The notes under the pieces were generated by a model that was not told the origin of the DNA, did no database searches, and worked only from the letters and a program-made list of their open reading frames with translations. 30,433 nt of DNA from Deltaproteobacteria bacterium (lineage in GTDB: Bacteria; Desulfobacterota; Syntrophia; Syntrophales; Smithellaceae), in the NCBI GenBank assembly GCA_009668925.1, contig SBEK01000021.1, positions 1 through 30,433 on the forward strand, read 5' to 3'. A program made the translations under genes and the position numbers. Positions 7,828 to 17,300 of the stretch are shown piece after piece. Each line of letters starts with the position of its first letter. The first letter of the stretch is position 1.

Positions 7828-8610
7828 ATGACGATTAATCTCAAAACCGAAGATCATATCTTGTTTATCGAGGTCGACCGGCCGAAAAAATACAATGCCA
7901 TGACTCAAGAAATGTATCACGAGCTCGGCCGCGCCTATTTCAAGCTCGATGCCGACCCCGACGCGCGCGTCGGTCTCGTGCATGCCGTCGGTCCGCATTT
8001 TACAGCGGGACTCGAGCTCACGGATTGGGGCGGGACCTTCGACGCCGGGAAAGGGTTTCCCTTCCGCGCCGAAGATGAAATCGATCCCTTTTACATGATG
8101 AGCGAGAAGCGCTGCTCAAAGCCCATTATCCTGGCCGTCCAGGGGTATTGCTACACGTGGGGCTTCGAAATGATGCTCAATACCGACATCCGGGTCGCGG
8201 CCACCGACACGCGCTTCGGCATGCTGGAAGTGAAGCGCGGATTTTTCCCGGGCGCCGGGGCGACGCTCCGGCTCGCCAAAGAAATCGGCTGGGCCAACGC
8301 CATGCGCTACATGCTGACGGGCGACGAAATAAGCGGGCCGGAGGCGTACCGTCTGGGGCTGGTTCAGGAACTCGTGGAACCCGGCCAGCAGTTCGACCGC
8401 GCGCTTACGATCGCCAGGCGGGTGGCCCAGGCGGCGCCGCTGGGCGTCGCGCACGCTTTGAAGTTGAGCCGTCTGGCCGCGCTGGAAGGCGAAGCAGCCG
8501 GCAAGGCCCCGGTTTATCCGGCGATGGAAGAAGTCATGAAAAGTGAAGATATGAAGGAGGGTCTGCAATCCTTTATCGAAAGGCGCGCCGCGGTATTTAA
8601 GGGGAAATAG
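7828..8610 (+). CDS. Enoyl-CoA hydratase/isomerase (crotonase) family protein
   Basis: A 260-aa crotonase-fold protein, typical in length. RPKKYNAMT opens the fold, HFTAGLELTDWG supplies the first oxyanion-hole region, and GYCYTWGFEMML supplies the second. Both glutamates used by enoyl-CoA hydratases are present by alignment: E114 in GFEMML and E134 in FGMLEVKRGFFPGAGA. True hydratase activity (adding water to a 2-enoyl-CoA) is therefore possible, though isomerase or hydrolase roles occur in the family. The frame stays open to 7690, but a promoter at 7766-7794 and GAGGA 8 nt before the ATG fix the start at 7828. The acyl-CoA dehydrogenase gene follows 192 bp later on the same strand, so together they cover the first two steps of beta-oxidation. 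Confidence 0.92.
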   Translation: MTINLKTEDHILFIEVDRPKKYNAMTQEMYHELGRAYFKLDADPDARVGLVHAVGPHFTAGLELTDWGGTFDAGKGFPFRAEDEIDPFYMMSEKRCSKPIILAVQGYCYTWGFEMMLNTDIRVAATDTRFGMLEVKRGFFPGAGATLRLAKEIGWANAMRYMLTGDEISGPEAYRLGLVQELVEPGQQFDRALTIARRVAQAAPLGVAHALKLSRLAALEGEAAGKAPVYPAMEEVMKSEDMKEGLQSFIERRAAVFKGK

Positions 8611-8802
8611 CGCGGAGGGGCGGAGTCGCAATAAAAGAAGGCGGACGAGTGTTCTTTAACGGCAGTAAATGAAAAAAGGCTTTGCATTACTGATGCTCGG
8701 GCAGGGGGCATGAACACGGATTCTGGAAAAGGGAGCTCTGTGTTTGCAGGGAAAAGGATTCGTTTCATTTTGCGCCTTTAATTTTCACGAGGAGGATTCA
8801 GT

Positions 8803-10629
8803 ATGGCTCACAGTAATTGGTTGTATCAGACGCGGGACATCATGTTCCAGATCAAAGAGTGGCTGGGCGTGGAAAAGCTCCTGGCCCTAGACGCTTATAA
8901 GGATTACTACGGGATGGACGACATCGACAGTTTCCTCGATGTCAACTTCAAAGTCTGCCGCGATGTGATGTGTCCGGCCAACAAAGACGCCGACGAACCC
9001 GGCGCGAAATTTGTGGGCGGCAACGAGCATGCGGTGACGACGCCCGACTCGTTCAAGAACGTTTATAAGACTATTATGGATGCGGAGCTCGGGCCCCAGT
9101 TCGGCTACCGCGGCGAAGGCAAGATCCCGCTTTGCTGGTATGCGCCGATTCTGGAGATGCAGTCCGCCGCGTCGCCGTCGATCGTCATGTTCTGGTGCCT
9201 GACGCAGGGCGCGATCACCGTGCTGCATGAATTTGCCACGCCCAAACAGCAGGACCTGTTCATCCCCAAACTGCGCACCGGCGAATGGGGCGGCACCATG
9301 GGGCTAACCGAACCGGGCGCAGGCTCCGAAGTCGGCGCGGTGCAAAGCAAGGCATTTCCCACCGACACGCCCGGCAAGTACAAACTCACCGGGACGAAAT
9401 GCTTCATCTCGTCGGGCGATCATGACCTGGCCGAAAACATCATTCACCTGATGCTGGCCAAGACGCCGGGCGCCAAAGAAGGCACCGCCGGCATATCGCT
9501 TTTCATCGTGCCCAAGTTCTGGGTCAACGAAGACGGCTCGCAGGGCGCCTGGAACGACGTCACCACCATGGGCATCGAGCACAAGCTGGGCATACACGGC
9601 TCGACGACCGCCACCCTCTCCATGGGTGAAAACGACAACTGCTATGGCTGGATGGTGGGCGAAGCGGAAGTGATAGACGGCCGCGGCATCGGCATGAAGC
9701 AGATGTTTGCGTATATGAACGAAGAGCGTCTGAACACGGGCCTGTTCTCGCTGGGCTGCATCGGCTCCGCCTATTACTCCGCACTGGATTACTCGAAGCT
9801 CCGCGTGCAGAGCAAGCATTCCACCAATCCCAAGGGCCCCAGCGTCCGGATCATCGAACACGAAGACGTCCGCCGTATGCTGCTCTCCCAGAAGGCCGTT
9901 CTGGAAGCCTGCCGGGCGCTCATTTACAAGTCCTATCTCTACCGCGACCTGGCCGTGGACGCCGCCACGCCCGAAGAGCGGGAGTATTACGATGATATGT
10001 TCGCGATCAACAACCCCATGTGCAAGGCCTATACGTCCGATATGGCGCGGCTCACCACCGGCGACGCCATCCAGTGCCACGGTGGCTACGGCTTCACGGA
10101 AGAATACGCTCCGGCGGAGCTTTACCGGGATGTGGTGATTTACGGAATCTGGGAAGGCACCAACTTCATCCAGGCGCAGGATTATACCGGCCGCAAGTTC
10201 ACCATGAAGGACGGCGCGCCGTTCAAAAAGTGGGTGCAGGAAATCGACGATTTCGTCGTCAATAAAAAGACGGACGCGTTCGCGGCGGAATTCGCGATGA
10301 TGGCGGAAGCCATGACGGCCTTCAAAGAGATCGTGAGCCTCAATGACGCCTGGACGAAGGGCGACCGCCAGATGAAGCAGCTTTTCGCCACCCGGACCCT
10401 GCATGCCGGCGCGAGAGTTTATTGCGGCATGCTGCTACTCGACCAGGCGCTCTTGGCCGCGGCCAGGATGAAAGAGAAGGGCGAAATCGACGCCGATTTC
10501 TACAAAGGCAAAATCGCCACGGCCCGTTTCTACATCATGAACCATGTTCCCGAACTCTTCGGTTATCTCAAGTCGATGAAGTTTGGCGACCGCAGCGCGA
10601 TCGACATCGCCGAAGAAAGTTTTATGTAG
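8803..10629 (+). CDS. Acyl-CoA dehydrogenase, long form with extra C-terminal domain
   Basis: A 608-aa FAD-dependent acyl-CoA dehydrogenase, longer than the usual 380 aa because of a C-terminal helical domain (about 470-608). GLTEPGAGSEVG (167-178) is the flavin/substrate motif, QCHGGYGFTEEY (424-435) is the second signature, and E451 in IWEGTN sits at the catalytic base position. The enzyme forms the 2,3 double bond of an acyl-CoA and passes electrons to ETF. The N-terminus (NWLYQTRDIMFQIKEWL) belongs to the long subfamily common in syntrophic and sulfate-reducing bacteria, which includes DmdC-like enzymes acting on short or modified acyl chains. GAGGAGG lies 8 nt before the ATG. The crotonase gene is upstream. 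A hairpin about 220 bp downstream may end the transcript. The substrate is not resolved. Confidence 0.93.
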   Translation: MAHSNWLYQTRDIMFQIKEWLGVEKLLALDAYKDYYGMDDIDSFLDVNFKVCRDVMCPANKDADEPGAKFVGGNEHAVTTPDSFKNVYKTIMDAELGPQFGYRGEGKIPLCWYAPILEMQSAASPSIVMFWCLTQGAITVLHEFATPKQQDLFIPKLRTGEWGGTMGLTEPGAGSEVGAVQSKAFPTDTPGKYKLTGTKCFISSGDHDLAENIIHLMLAKTPGAKEGTAGISLFIVPKFWVNEDGSQGAWNDVTTMGIEHKLGIHGSTTATLSMGENDNCYGWMVGEAEVIDGRGIGMKQMFAYMNEERLNTGLFSLGCIGSAYYSALDYSKLRVQSKHSTNPKGPSVRIIEHEDVRRMLLSQKAVLEACRALIYKSYLYRDLAVDAATPEEREYYDDMFAINNPMCKAYTSDMARLTTGDAIQCHGGYGFTEEYAPAELYRDVVIYGIWEGTNFIQAQDYTGRKFTMKDGAPFKKWVQEIDDFVVNKKTDAFAAEFAMMAEAMTAFKEIVSLNDAWTKGDRQMKQLFATRTLHAGARVYCGMLLLDQALLAAARMKEKGEIDADFYKGKIATARFYIMNHVPELFGYLKSMKFGDRSAIDIAEESFM

Positions 10630-10691
10630 GGGAAGGGTCCTGACCGTCCAAGGCGATTAGGCTGTAGACAGTTAGGCTGTCAGAAAGATGT

Positions 10692-10706
10692 GGGGACGGT
10701 TTTAAA
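10692..10706 (+). repeat. Solo GGGGACG-N3-TTAAA element
   Basis: GGGGACGGTTTTAAA matches the outer end of the inverted repeats that bracket the RAYT gene at 18207-19295 (GGGGACGCCCTTAAG on one side) and a further copy at 19841-19855. It may be a remnant end. A 15-bp partial match could also arise by chance. Confidence 0.3.
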
Positions 10707-10811
10707 CTGTTTCGAGATTGGTAGGGAACAGTCTGTGACCCTCAGGTTATCGTGACCGTTCCCACGGTGTTAGATGAAATTCGTCATACAGGCGAAGGCT
10801 GAATCCGCTTT

Positions 10812-10848
10812 GTCATTACGAGCCGCCTCTCAGGCGGCGTGGTAATCT
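10812..10848 (+). repeat. 37-bp intergenic repeat, copy 1
   Basis: It begins GTCATTACGAGC and ends GTGGTAATCT, with an internal GCCGCC/GGCGGC stem. The second copy at 10898-10934 has the same length and orientation. The ends are conserved while the stem centre differs by compensating changes, as expected for a dispersed intergenic hairpin family of the widespread GTCATTGCGAG type. Confidence 0.6.
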
Positions 10849-10885
10849 AAAGGCTGAAGCGCATATACGATGCGCTTCAGCCTTT
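10849..10885. terminator. Perfect 16-bp stem hairpin, possible terminator
   Basis: The arms at 10849-10864 and 10870-10885 are exactly complementary (AAAGGCTGAAGCGCAT and its reverse complement) around a 5-nt loop. The stem ends in AAA/TTT and T-rich sequence follows on the plus strand, so it could end the acyl-CoA dehydrogenase transcript. It also lies exactly between the two 37-bp repeats, so it may instead be the core of a composite repeat. Confidence 0.55.
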
Positions 10886-10897
10886 CATTTTATTTTC

Positions 10898-10934
10898 GTC
10901 ATTGCGAGCGGACCCTCGGGACACGTGGCAATCT
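10898..10934 (+). repeat. 37-bp intergenic repeat, copy 2
   Basis: The second copy begins GTCATTGCGAGC and ends GTGGCAATCT, in the same orientation as the copy at 10812-10848. The copies match at both ends and differ mainly in the central stem. Confidence 0.6.
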
Positions 10935-11182
10935 TGTATTCTAAAGAGTGGCAGCTGCATCGGGGCATGCCTTAGCTCAATGTCCTCGACTGTGACGATA
11001 ATTCCTTCCAGCTCAAACCCTGTCTTTGTTGGCCGCGTTGCGCGCTCCCAAACGTGAGGGCCGGCATCCTCAGCGTATGCCACACCTTCTGAGAGACGGC
11101 CCGCGATAACTGTAAAGGACGGTTTAGGGACACCGGTAAAGAGGTAAAATGACTCGATCGGGCGCTTTGCCACAGGAGGATC

Positions 11183-11262
11183 ATGCCTGGACAAGCGCGC
11201 CTGGACACACCGGAATATTGCATCACGTCAGTATCCGCCGGATAGAGCCTTTGGCCAAAGCA
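11183..11262 (+). pseudogene. Relic of a RAYT (REP-associated tyrosine transposase) gene 5' end
   Basis: An AGGAGG site leads into an ATG encoding MPGQARLDTP. After a one-base loss near 11212 the next frame continues GILHHVSIRRIEPLAKAI. Joined, this matches the start of the intact transposase at 18265 (MPRSARLDAPGVLHHIMIRGIERRKIF) at most conserved positions. The homology then stops, so only about 27 codons remain. The fragment is both frameshifted and truncated, and no catalytic HxH motif is left. Confidence 0.7.
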
Positions 11263-11358
11263 ATCATATTGACGGCTCCCAGGACTCATTTATTTACCAG
11301 CGTTTCCTTACCCCCGGATTCTTCCAGCTCTATTCGTTCTTCTGTAATTTTAAAATAA

Positions 11359-11387
11359 TTGACACATAAAATCGGACTATCTATAAT
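11359..11387 (+). promoter_or_regulatory. Perfect-consensus sigma-70 promoter of the zinc-ribbon operon
   Basis: TTGACA (11359-11364), a 17-bp spacer and TATAAT (11382-11387) match the housekeeping consensus exactly. The start point should be near 11394, about 35 nt before the ATG at 11429, with AGAGGAG at 11416-11422 as ribosome site. High constitutive expression is expected unless a repressor acts. Confidence 0.88.
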
Positions 11388-11428
11388 TTAAGATCAGAAG
11401 ATAATATATTCTAAAAGAGGAGATATGA

Positions 11429-11941
11429 ATGTCGGATTTTCTCGATAAAGTCAAAATGGGAATAACCAAGGGTGTGGCCACGGCAAGCGTCAAGTCCAAA
11501 GAATTTCTCGATGTAACCAAGCTAAAAAATCAGATATCCACTCTTCAGGACAAAAAGAAATATGCGGTGGCGGAACTGGGGGATATTGTCTACGCGATGT
11601 TTCTAAAGGGGAACATCGATCAGGATGTTATTAAAGATACGTGTAAGGCCATTGCCAGGACAGATGATCAAGTCAAAGCCCTGGAAAACGAAATTGTCGA
11701 AGTTCAGAAAAAAGCCCGGGAATTTTTGGGCGAAGACGCTCCCGCAAACAAATGCCCCTGTGGAGCCGATATATCGGAGGATACGATGTTTTGCAGCGCC
11801 TGCGGACGAAAAGTGGAGCGGAGGTTCATCGCCAATCAGCCGGAGAAGGCGGCTGCTCCCGAGCGGATATGCGGTCAGTGTCAGGAAAAATTGGATGCCG
11901 GATCCAGGTTCTGCCCTAAGTGCGGCGCAAAAGTATTGTAA
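11429..11941 (+). CDS. Coiled-coil protein with two C-terminal zinc ribbons
   Basis: A 170-aa soluble protein of unknown function with no signal peptide or membrane segment. Residues 1-105 are charged and helical, probably coiled coil (about 31-100). Two zinc-ribbon modules follow: Cys 109, 111, 122 and 125 in the first, and Cys 148, 151, 162 and 165 in the second. The first knuckle of the first ribbon is CxC (KCPCG) instead of CxxC, a small departure that may still bind zinc. Such ribbons usually mediate protein contacts. It is the first gene after a consensus promoter, and the next gene, 40 bp on, also carries two zinc ribbons, so the pair probably works together. The architecture is clear; the function is not known. 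Confidence 0.85.
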   Translation: MSDFLDKVKMGITKGVATASVKSKEFLDVTKLKNQISTLQDKKKYAVAELGDIVYAMFLKGNIDQDVIKDTCKAIARTDDQVKALENEIVEVQKKAREFLGEDAPANKCPCGADISEDTMFCSACGRKVERRFIANQPEKAAAPERICGQCQEKLDAGSRFCPKCGAKVL

Positions 11942-11981
11942 GAATGAGCCGGGCATTCAAAAAGAGATATAAAAGGGGAAA

Positions 11982-13124
11982 ATGATGACGGAAAACGGCA
12001 ACATGAAAAAATGTCCTTCCTGCGGAAAAACGGTCAACGCCGATGCCGCTTTTTGCACGCATTGCGGGACGCGTTTGATGGACGGCCGGCCTAATGCAAA
12101 AATATGTTCTTCATGCGGAGAAGAGATGGAGCCGGATGCTGCCTTTTGCACCCGTTGCGGGACCCCTTATGATAGGAAGGTTCAAGATGCGGGAGGCGCA
12201 TTGCCCGTCGGCACACCGTTGATGGAATTGGCCAATGATTTTCTTTCGGTGCAACAGGTCAACCCAACCCGGTTTGAATTTTCGTCGCGGACCGGAGCGC
12301 AAGCGCCCGTTCAGAAGATCAAGGTAAAATACGAAGCGGTCGCGCAACTGGATCCCGCGAACAAACAGGTCATCTTCTGGGAAAAGATGGTGGAAAGCTC
12401 TGCCGGCATGAACACGGGTGTTTTCAAAGAAACGACGGTTCAAAAAGGCATTGAGGTCGGCAAAAGGATTCACGGACAGCTTCTGTTCGGCGGAAAATAT
12501 GGGTTTGAATACGGTAAGCTGCGTGAAGTGGTGAAAGCCGTCGCCAGTGATCGAGGCTGGACATTTAAAACGGTCATTTTGAAGCCCAAGTATGGTTCGC
12601 AGGCCGGCGAACAGGCTTCTGAAAAAAGATCGCCGGTTTTGAAAATATTCTTACTGGCTGTTGCGCTTTTGCTGATAGCGACTTTCGGGGCCATCGCTTA
12701 TCTCTACGTTTCAGATGGTTCGGACGCCACGCGGTCGGAAGAGAAGCGTGACGAGACGCATCAGAAGAACAAAACGAATGGTGAAAAAGTAAAATCCCCG
12801 AAGACTGAAGTCGTTCAGACACAAGGCGTGAATGCCGATGGCGGTAAGTTGATCAAAACGAATCAGGATACCTATCGTCACGGAGAAAAGATTAAAGTGC
12901 ATTATTACAATGCGCCTGGCGGGTCACGCGATTGGATATGCATCGTTCCGGCCGGATCCCGGGACACGGAGGCCGGCAGTTTTCAATATATTCCCAAGCG
13001 GGGACAGGGAATCCTGGTTTTCGACTCGCCGCGTCCGGGAAAATACGAAGCAAGGGCCTTTTATCGTTACAGCTCAGGCCAATACAAGGTCACCGCCCGC
13101 CATGGTTTCACCATTAAGGATTAA
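11982..13124 (+). CDS. Double zinc-ribbon, single-TM protein with extracytoplasmic C-terminal domain
   Basis: A 380-aa protein. Two zinc ribbons open it (Cys 11, 14, 25, 28 and 42, 45, 56, 59). An unrecognised cytoplasmic domain follows (about 78-203). One strong membrane segment lies at 219-243, then a Lys/Glu-rich linker (245-285). The C-terminal beta-rich domain (about 287-380; DTYRHGEKIKVHYYNAPGGSRDWICIV...GKYEARAFYRY) resembles the small Ig-like modules found in bacterial surface proteins. With the ribbons inside, that domain should face the periplasm. AAAAGGGGAAA precedes the ATG. It is the second gene of the operon, and its end faces the last gene of a convergent operon that also ends in a zinc ribbon. 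It could link a cytoplasmic assembly to the envelope; this is inference. Confidence 0.85.
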   Translation: MMTENGNMKKCPSCGKTVNADAAFCTHCGTRLMDGRPNAKICSSCGEEMEPDAAFCTRCGTPYDRKVQDAGGALPVGTPLMELANDFLSVQQVNPTRFEFSSRTGAQAPVQKIKVKYEAVAQLDPANKQVIFWEKMVESSAGMNTGVFKETTVQKGIEVGKRIHGQLLFGGKYGFEYGKLREVVKAVASDRGWTFKTVILKPKYGSQAGEQASEKRSPVLKIFLLAVALLLIATFGAIAYLYVSDGSDATRSEEKRDETHQKNKTNGEKVKSPKTEVVQTQGVNADGGKLIKTNQDTYRHGEKIKVHYYNAPGGSRDWICIVPAGSRDTEAGSFQYIPKRGQGILVFDSPRPGKYEARAFYRYSSGQYKVTARHGFTIKD

Positions 13125-13241
13125 CGGATTCGTTGCGGGTCGGGAAACAGAAGAGGCATCACTTCATCATCGACTTTGCCTGAACAAGACAACCGGGAAG
13201 ATTGCTGTCCTCGGGAGTTGACATCTCCCGGAGGGCCGGCG

Positions 13242-14306
13242 TTAAGCGATCGCTTTTCCGCAGCCCTTACAGAACCTGTGTTCCGGTTTTACCGGTTGGC
13301 CGCACTGACTGCAAAAGCGTATGGTTTTGCCCGACGGGACGGTTCGCGGCGAAACGGTTTCCGCTGCCGTCTTTTTAGCCTCCGCATCTTTCGATACGCG
13401 CAACGCTTTAGTCAACCGGGAATGCACATAAAGTTCTATCATCGGGGCGGATGAATTCTGCAGAGTGACCTTTGCCGGATCTTGTTCATCAATTTCCATG
13501 ACGCAGAATATCCCCATTCCGCGAACGCCCAGCATGTTCTCTTCCCTTATTGTGCCCTCCTTGATCCAGTGAACCGATAGCTTGACAGCCGCCAGCGGGG
13601 CGCTCAATGATGAACATAATTCCTCACCCAGAAGGTTAAGTTTGACCACTCCATTGGCCGCCCCGGCAAATTTCTCCGCGAGGCCCAGGATGCCCTGGTT
13701 GAATAGGGACGGGGACACATCCAGATTCCCTGGGTAAAGCTCCTGCACAAGAGGCGTTAGCCAGCGCAGGTCGGAGCTGCCGATACTGCGGCGAAACGCC
13801 GCGTATACTTCTTCTGTCGTAAATGACCCGTTGATATTGGGCCGGCGATCGATCAGCGAAAGCAGCGTTCTTTCCCGCCAGCAATCGATCAGACCAAGCA
13901 GCGCGCAAAACGCTGCCTCGGAGAGTTCCGCGTTGAAATCCAGCCGGGACGGCTCAATGTCCAGCATCAGTCTTAAGGCAGCCTCAGTCGCAATGTCCGT
14001 TTCCTGTACCGGTCTGAAATTATGAAGACCGTCCTTATCGAGCCAGTGCCTGACCAACAGCTGACCGGTCTCATTCGCATAGATGCGCGTGACCACAACG
14101 CCTTCCGCGGACAGAATCCTGGCGCTGACGGAAGCTGCGGGATCGCACACAACCCTGACCAAAGGCATCGCCCCGGCCTCCAATTTCGCTCCCCTGTTGC
14201 CGGCCGGTTCTTCCGCGTAGAACGGCGACAGGGCGGACGGTGTTATCCCCTCGTCTCCAATCCAGGCGAGGATCTCTTTCATATCAACCTTCAATGCCTC
14301 CCGCAT
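13242..14306 (-). CDS. Unrecognised protein with C-terminal zinc ribbon
   Basis: A 354-aa soluble protein with no signal peptide or membrane segment. Residues 1-300 match no family I can name. They contain alternating strand and helix segments with a conserved-looking centre (about 185-270: SSDLRWLTPLVQELYPG, then GLAEKFAGAANGVVKLNLLGEELC). A low-complexity linker leads to a terminal zinc ribbon with Cys 332, 335, 346 and 349 (FCSQCGQPV..FCKGCG). AAAGGA lies 5 nt before the ATG. It is the third gene of a minus-strand operon, 32 bp after the 1048-aa gene. Its ribbon closely resembles those of the two genes in the facing operon, which suggests that the ribbons share a partner. Confidence 0.85.
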   Translation of the reverse strand: MREALKVDMKEILAWIGDEGITPSALSPFYAEEPAGNRGAKLEAGAMPLVRVVCDPAASVSARILSAEGVVVTRIYANETGQLLVRHWLDKDGLHNFRPVQETDIATEAALRLMLDIEPSRLDFNAELSEAAFCALLGLIDCWRERTLLSLIDRRPNINGSFTTEEVYAAFRRSIGSSDLRWLTPLVQELYPGNLDVSPSLFNQGILGLAEKFAGAANGVVKLNLLGEELCSSLSAPLAAVKLSVHWIKEGTIREENMLGVRGMGIFCVMEIDEQDPAKVTLQNSSAPMIELYVHSRLTKALRVSKDAEAKKTAAETVSPRTVPSGKTIRFCSQCGQPVKPEHRFCKGCGKAIA

Positions 14307-14338
14307 AATATTCCTTTCTCCCGTGCAACCCGTGAAGC

Positions 14339-17300
14339 CTATTCTTTCAGGGCATCCTTAAGCATGCCGACATTTTCCGCGATGATTCTGTCAATTTCCC
14401 TGACGGGCGGCAGATGGTCGCTGGAGATGTCGCCGTCGCTGACGAGCTTGAGTTTCTGCATCAGGTCTCGATATTCCGGCGTCGGTTTCACGCCGGCCTT
14501 ATCAGCCATCGCAAGAAAGGTCCGCTGATCGGTTTTCGTAATTTCGCGGGCCATGTCGCGCATGTTGGATTCCGTCACGCCTCCCTTGCTTCTGGCAATC
14601 TCGTCAAGATGTTCCGTCTTTGTTTTCATGACTTCGCCAAGCGAGGCGGCATTCGTTTTTGTCATGGCTTCAGATGATATCCTGTCTTGCGGGGCTGCCG
14701 CCGCGCGCCGGGCGGCGGTTTCCTTCCAGTGGTCTCCCGTTTTTGCGTGGCCTTCCGTCACCAGTTTCCCGCCAACAAGCCTGCCGTCTCTGGACTCGAT
14801 TCCAAGAGCGTCAGGGTCTGCGTCGAATTTCTCACGGCTGTCGTTCATGATCTTGTGCCCCATCTCGTCCGCGTTGGTGCCGAGGGGTTCCAGGATTTCG
14901 TCGGAGGCCTGCTTCAATGCGGCCTGTGCTTGCGTCTTCGTCTCCTGGTCGGGGAGGACATTGCCGTCGGAGTTTGTTAACGTCCACTGGCCGTCGGTAT
15001 CCGCGCCACCGGCCTTTCCGGTCAGGCGGACTTCCGGTGTGAAGCCTTTCTCGCTCAATATCTGCGCCTGTCGCTCAACGATCTTGTCCGAAAGATTCTT
15101 ATTAGTCTCAGTGATGACCCTGGCCGTCTCAGGATGCAGTTCTTTCTTCACCACGTTGTACGCGGATGGATCGGAATTTCTGATCCGGATCAGTTCGGCC
15201 TGCCGCCGGTCGGGATCCGGGATATCAGCCGCCCGGTTGAGTTCCTGCATCATTTTGGTTTGGTTTTCAAAAGATACGCGCGTCTTATCAAAGGACTCTC
15301 TGCGCATGGTTCCCAGCGATTTCTCTCCCGCAGACGTTGTATCCGGAACGGTATCGGCCGGGGGGACGGACATTTTGTCCGGTGCAGCGACTTTTTGCCC
15401 CGTCGCCCACTCTTTGGCCTTGCCATAATCATCCTTCAGGGAATCTTTGGCATCGAAGGCGTCGATCGTGGAGTCAAAAGCGGCGCCGTATTCACCCTCC
15501 AGAATATTGTTGGCGGCCTTGCCGACATGGTCGAGGACGTTGTACTTGTTGTTCGCCGTGTCAAAATTCGCCCGGGCCAATCGCGAGGCAAGAGAATCAT
15601 CAGAAATTCCGTGCTCCGCATAGGCCTCTTTCAGCGCGGTATAATTACCGCTGGCATACCCCTGGGTATAGTTGTCGGCAACCGTGAGCATCGCGGACTC
15701 AGCCGCTCCGGCCAGGCCGCCTTTCTCATAGCCGTCGATGGCGCCATAGACACTCTGCTGAAAATCGATGATTTTCCCGCCTGTCCCCGTCGGATCGAAT
15801 TTTGCCAGCACCCGGTTGACCCGCGCCGCGTTATCCCGAATCTGTGCCGCAACCCTGGTCTTTTTCTCCAGTTCGTTCGACACGGACGTCTGGTATTGGG
15901 TTTCGGCGAGATTCAAGATCTGGCCGGACGTGTACATCTGCTTTTTCAGTCCCGAATACATTTGCCGCGCCGTCTCCGGGTCAATCCCGTAACCGTCAGG
16001 TCCGGCTTTGGCGTGCCGGTTGATGAAATCAAGGCACCATGTCTTTTCTTCGGTGGTCCCGAAGTGATCAGCCAGCCTGCCGCACAGATCGACATATTTT
16101 CCCGTCTCGCGCGCATCTTCCAGCTTCTGTCGTGAATCCGCCCAGGCATGGCCGAGATTTTGCGCGACAGCGTCGGACTGCGTATTGATTCCCGCGTTCA
16201 CATCTTTAATGTGTTTTGCGGCCGTCAGGTCCTGATCAAAGGTTTTCCGATCAACATAGCCGCCGGACAGCGAGCTCCAAACCTCGCCGCGTTCATTGAC
16301 ATCGCCGTCTTTGGGTATCGCGTTTACGGAAGCGGCCGCAACGGGAGTATCCGGACGGACAAAAGCACCCTTTTGGGAAGACCAGATAAGACCCTCCTCA
16401 TTGCGACAGCCGTCCACAGGATCGAAGGTGGCCACCCCTTTTGTCACATTATATTTCCAGCCCAGCGCCTCGTATTTCTGCTTCCACGCGTCAAAGGAGT
16501 CGGCGGGAATACTGCCGCGCAGGAGATCGCGAATGGCCTGGACCACATCCTCCCGGCCGACGCCGGATACACCCATCAAAAGCAGGGCGCCGACCAGCGC
16601 CGCACCCCCGGCCAGAGAAGACGCGGCGGCAAGCTGGGCGGGCGTAAATTCGGGAATGGATCTGCCGTCGCCGGTGGGAGACGAATCGCCGGCTCCTGGT
16701 TTCGCGTCAGATGTCTTCTTTGAGGTTGAGACGGCTGCCGACGGTTGTTTCTTTTTTACATCTTCATCCTTCATCCAGCCCATGGCGTCGGCATAGGACC
16801 TGATCCCATCAACAAACTGTCTCATTTTACCGTCGAGCTCTTCCCGGGTTGGGCATTCCTTTAAGGTAATAGACCCTTGATAACTTACAAACCCTTTTCC
16901 TGTATCGGCGTCAACGCGGTCTATTTCCAGATTTCCTCTGACGCCGATATAAAAAATGACTCTTCCAATCCGGACAACGCCGTCCGTGCTTCTGTAATCC
17001 CATTGGTGGGTCGTCTTATCCAGCATATTACGGTTTGGTTTCCAGGGTTCTTCCCGCCATGGTCGAAACAATGCTTCATCTCCCAGATCCACTTTTCTGG
17101 AAAAAGAGCTGGAATAGGTGATGTAGGCAAAATAGCTTTTGGCATCCTGGGCCAGCGGATAGACTCTCATTTGGGATATGGACACCCGAATCCAATCGTC
17201 TGCGTTGGAGCTTACACTGATCTTACCGCCCATACTCGGATGCGGAACCTCAATAAGGAAAAACTGAGAATAACCTGATTTTCGCGGCGGATTGGAAGGG

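Larger units (their letters stand above)
10630..11428. other. Gene-poor repeat region between two operons
   Basis: About 800 bp with no convincing intact gene. From left to right it holds a GGGGACG-type element (10692-10706), an imperfect 10-bp inverted repeat (10724-10733 with 10754-10763), two 37-bp direct repeats flanking a strong hairpin (10812-10934), a stretch with open minus-strand frames but no recognised protein or ribosome site (10950-11180), a frameshifted RAYT relic (11183-11262) and the promoter of the next operon (11359-11387). Confidence 0.7.

Noticed and set aside
8668..8712. A 14-codon frame starting MKKGFALLML before the acyl-CoA dehydrogenase gene
   Set aside because: It resembles a signal-peptide start but has no ribosome site and stops after 14 codons.
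9304..10404. A 366-codon open frame antisense to the acyl-CoA dehydrogenase gene
   Set aside because: It lies opposite a gene with all catalytic motifs, has the skewed His/Arg/Gly composition of an antisense shadow in GC-rich DNA, and has no ribosome site.
10877..11194. A 105-codon minus-strand frame in the repeat region
   Set aside because: Its end is made of the 37-bp repeat and it lacks a ribosome site or a recognisable domain. The middle part reads somewhat like protein, so a decayed gene remains possible.
13210..13233. Hairpin CCTCGGGAG/CTCCCGGAGG between the convergent zinc-ribbon operons as a terminator
   Set aside because: The stem has a bulge and neither strand shows a U tract after it; it may still matter for mRNA ends.
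15134..16135. A 333-codon open frame antisense to the 1048-aa gene
   Set aside because: The 1048-aa frame has a signal peptide, coupling and sensible composition, while the antisense frame has none of these.
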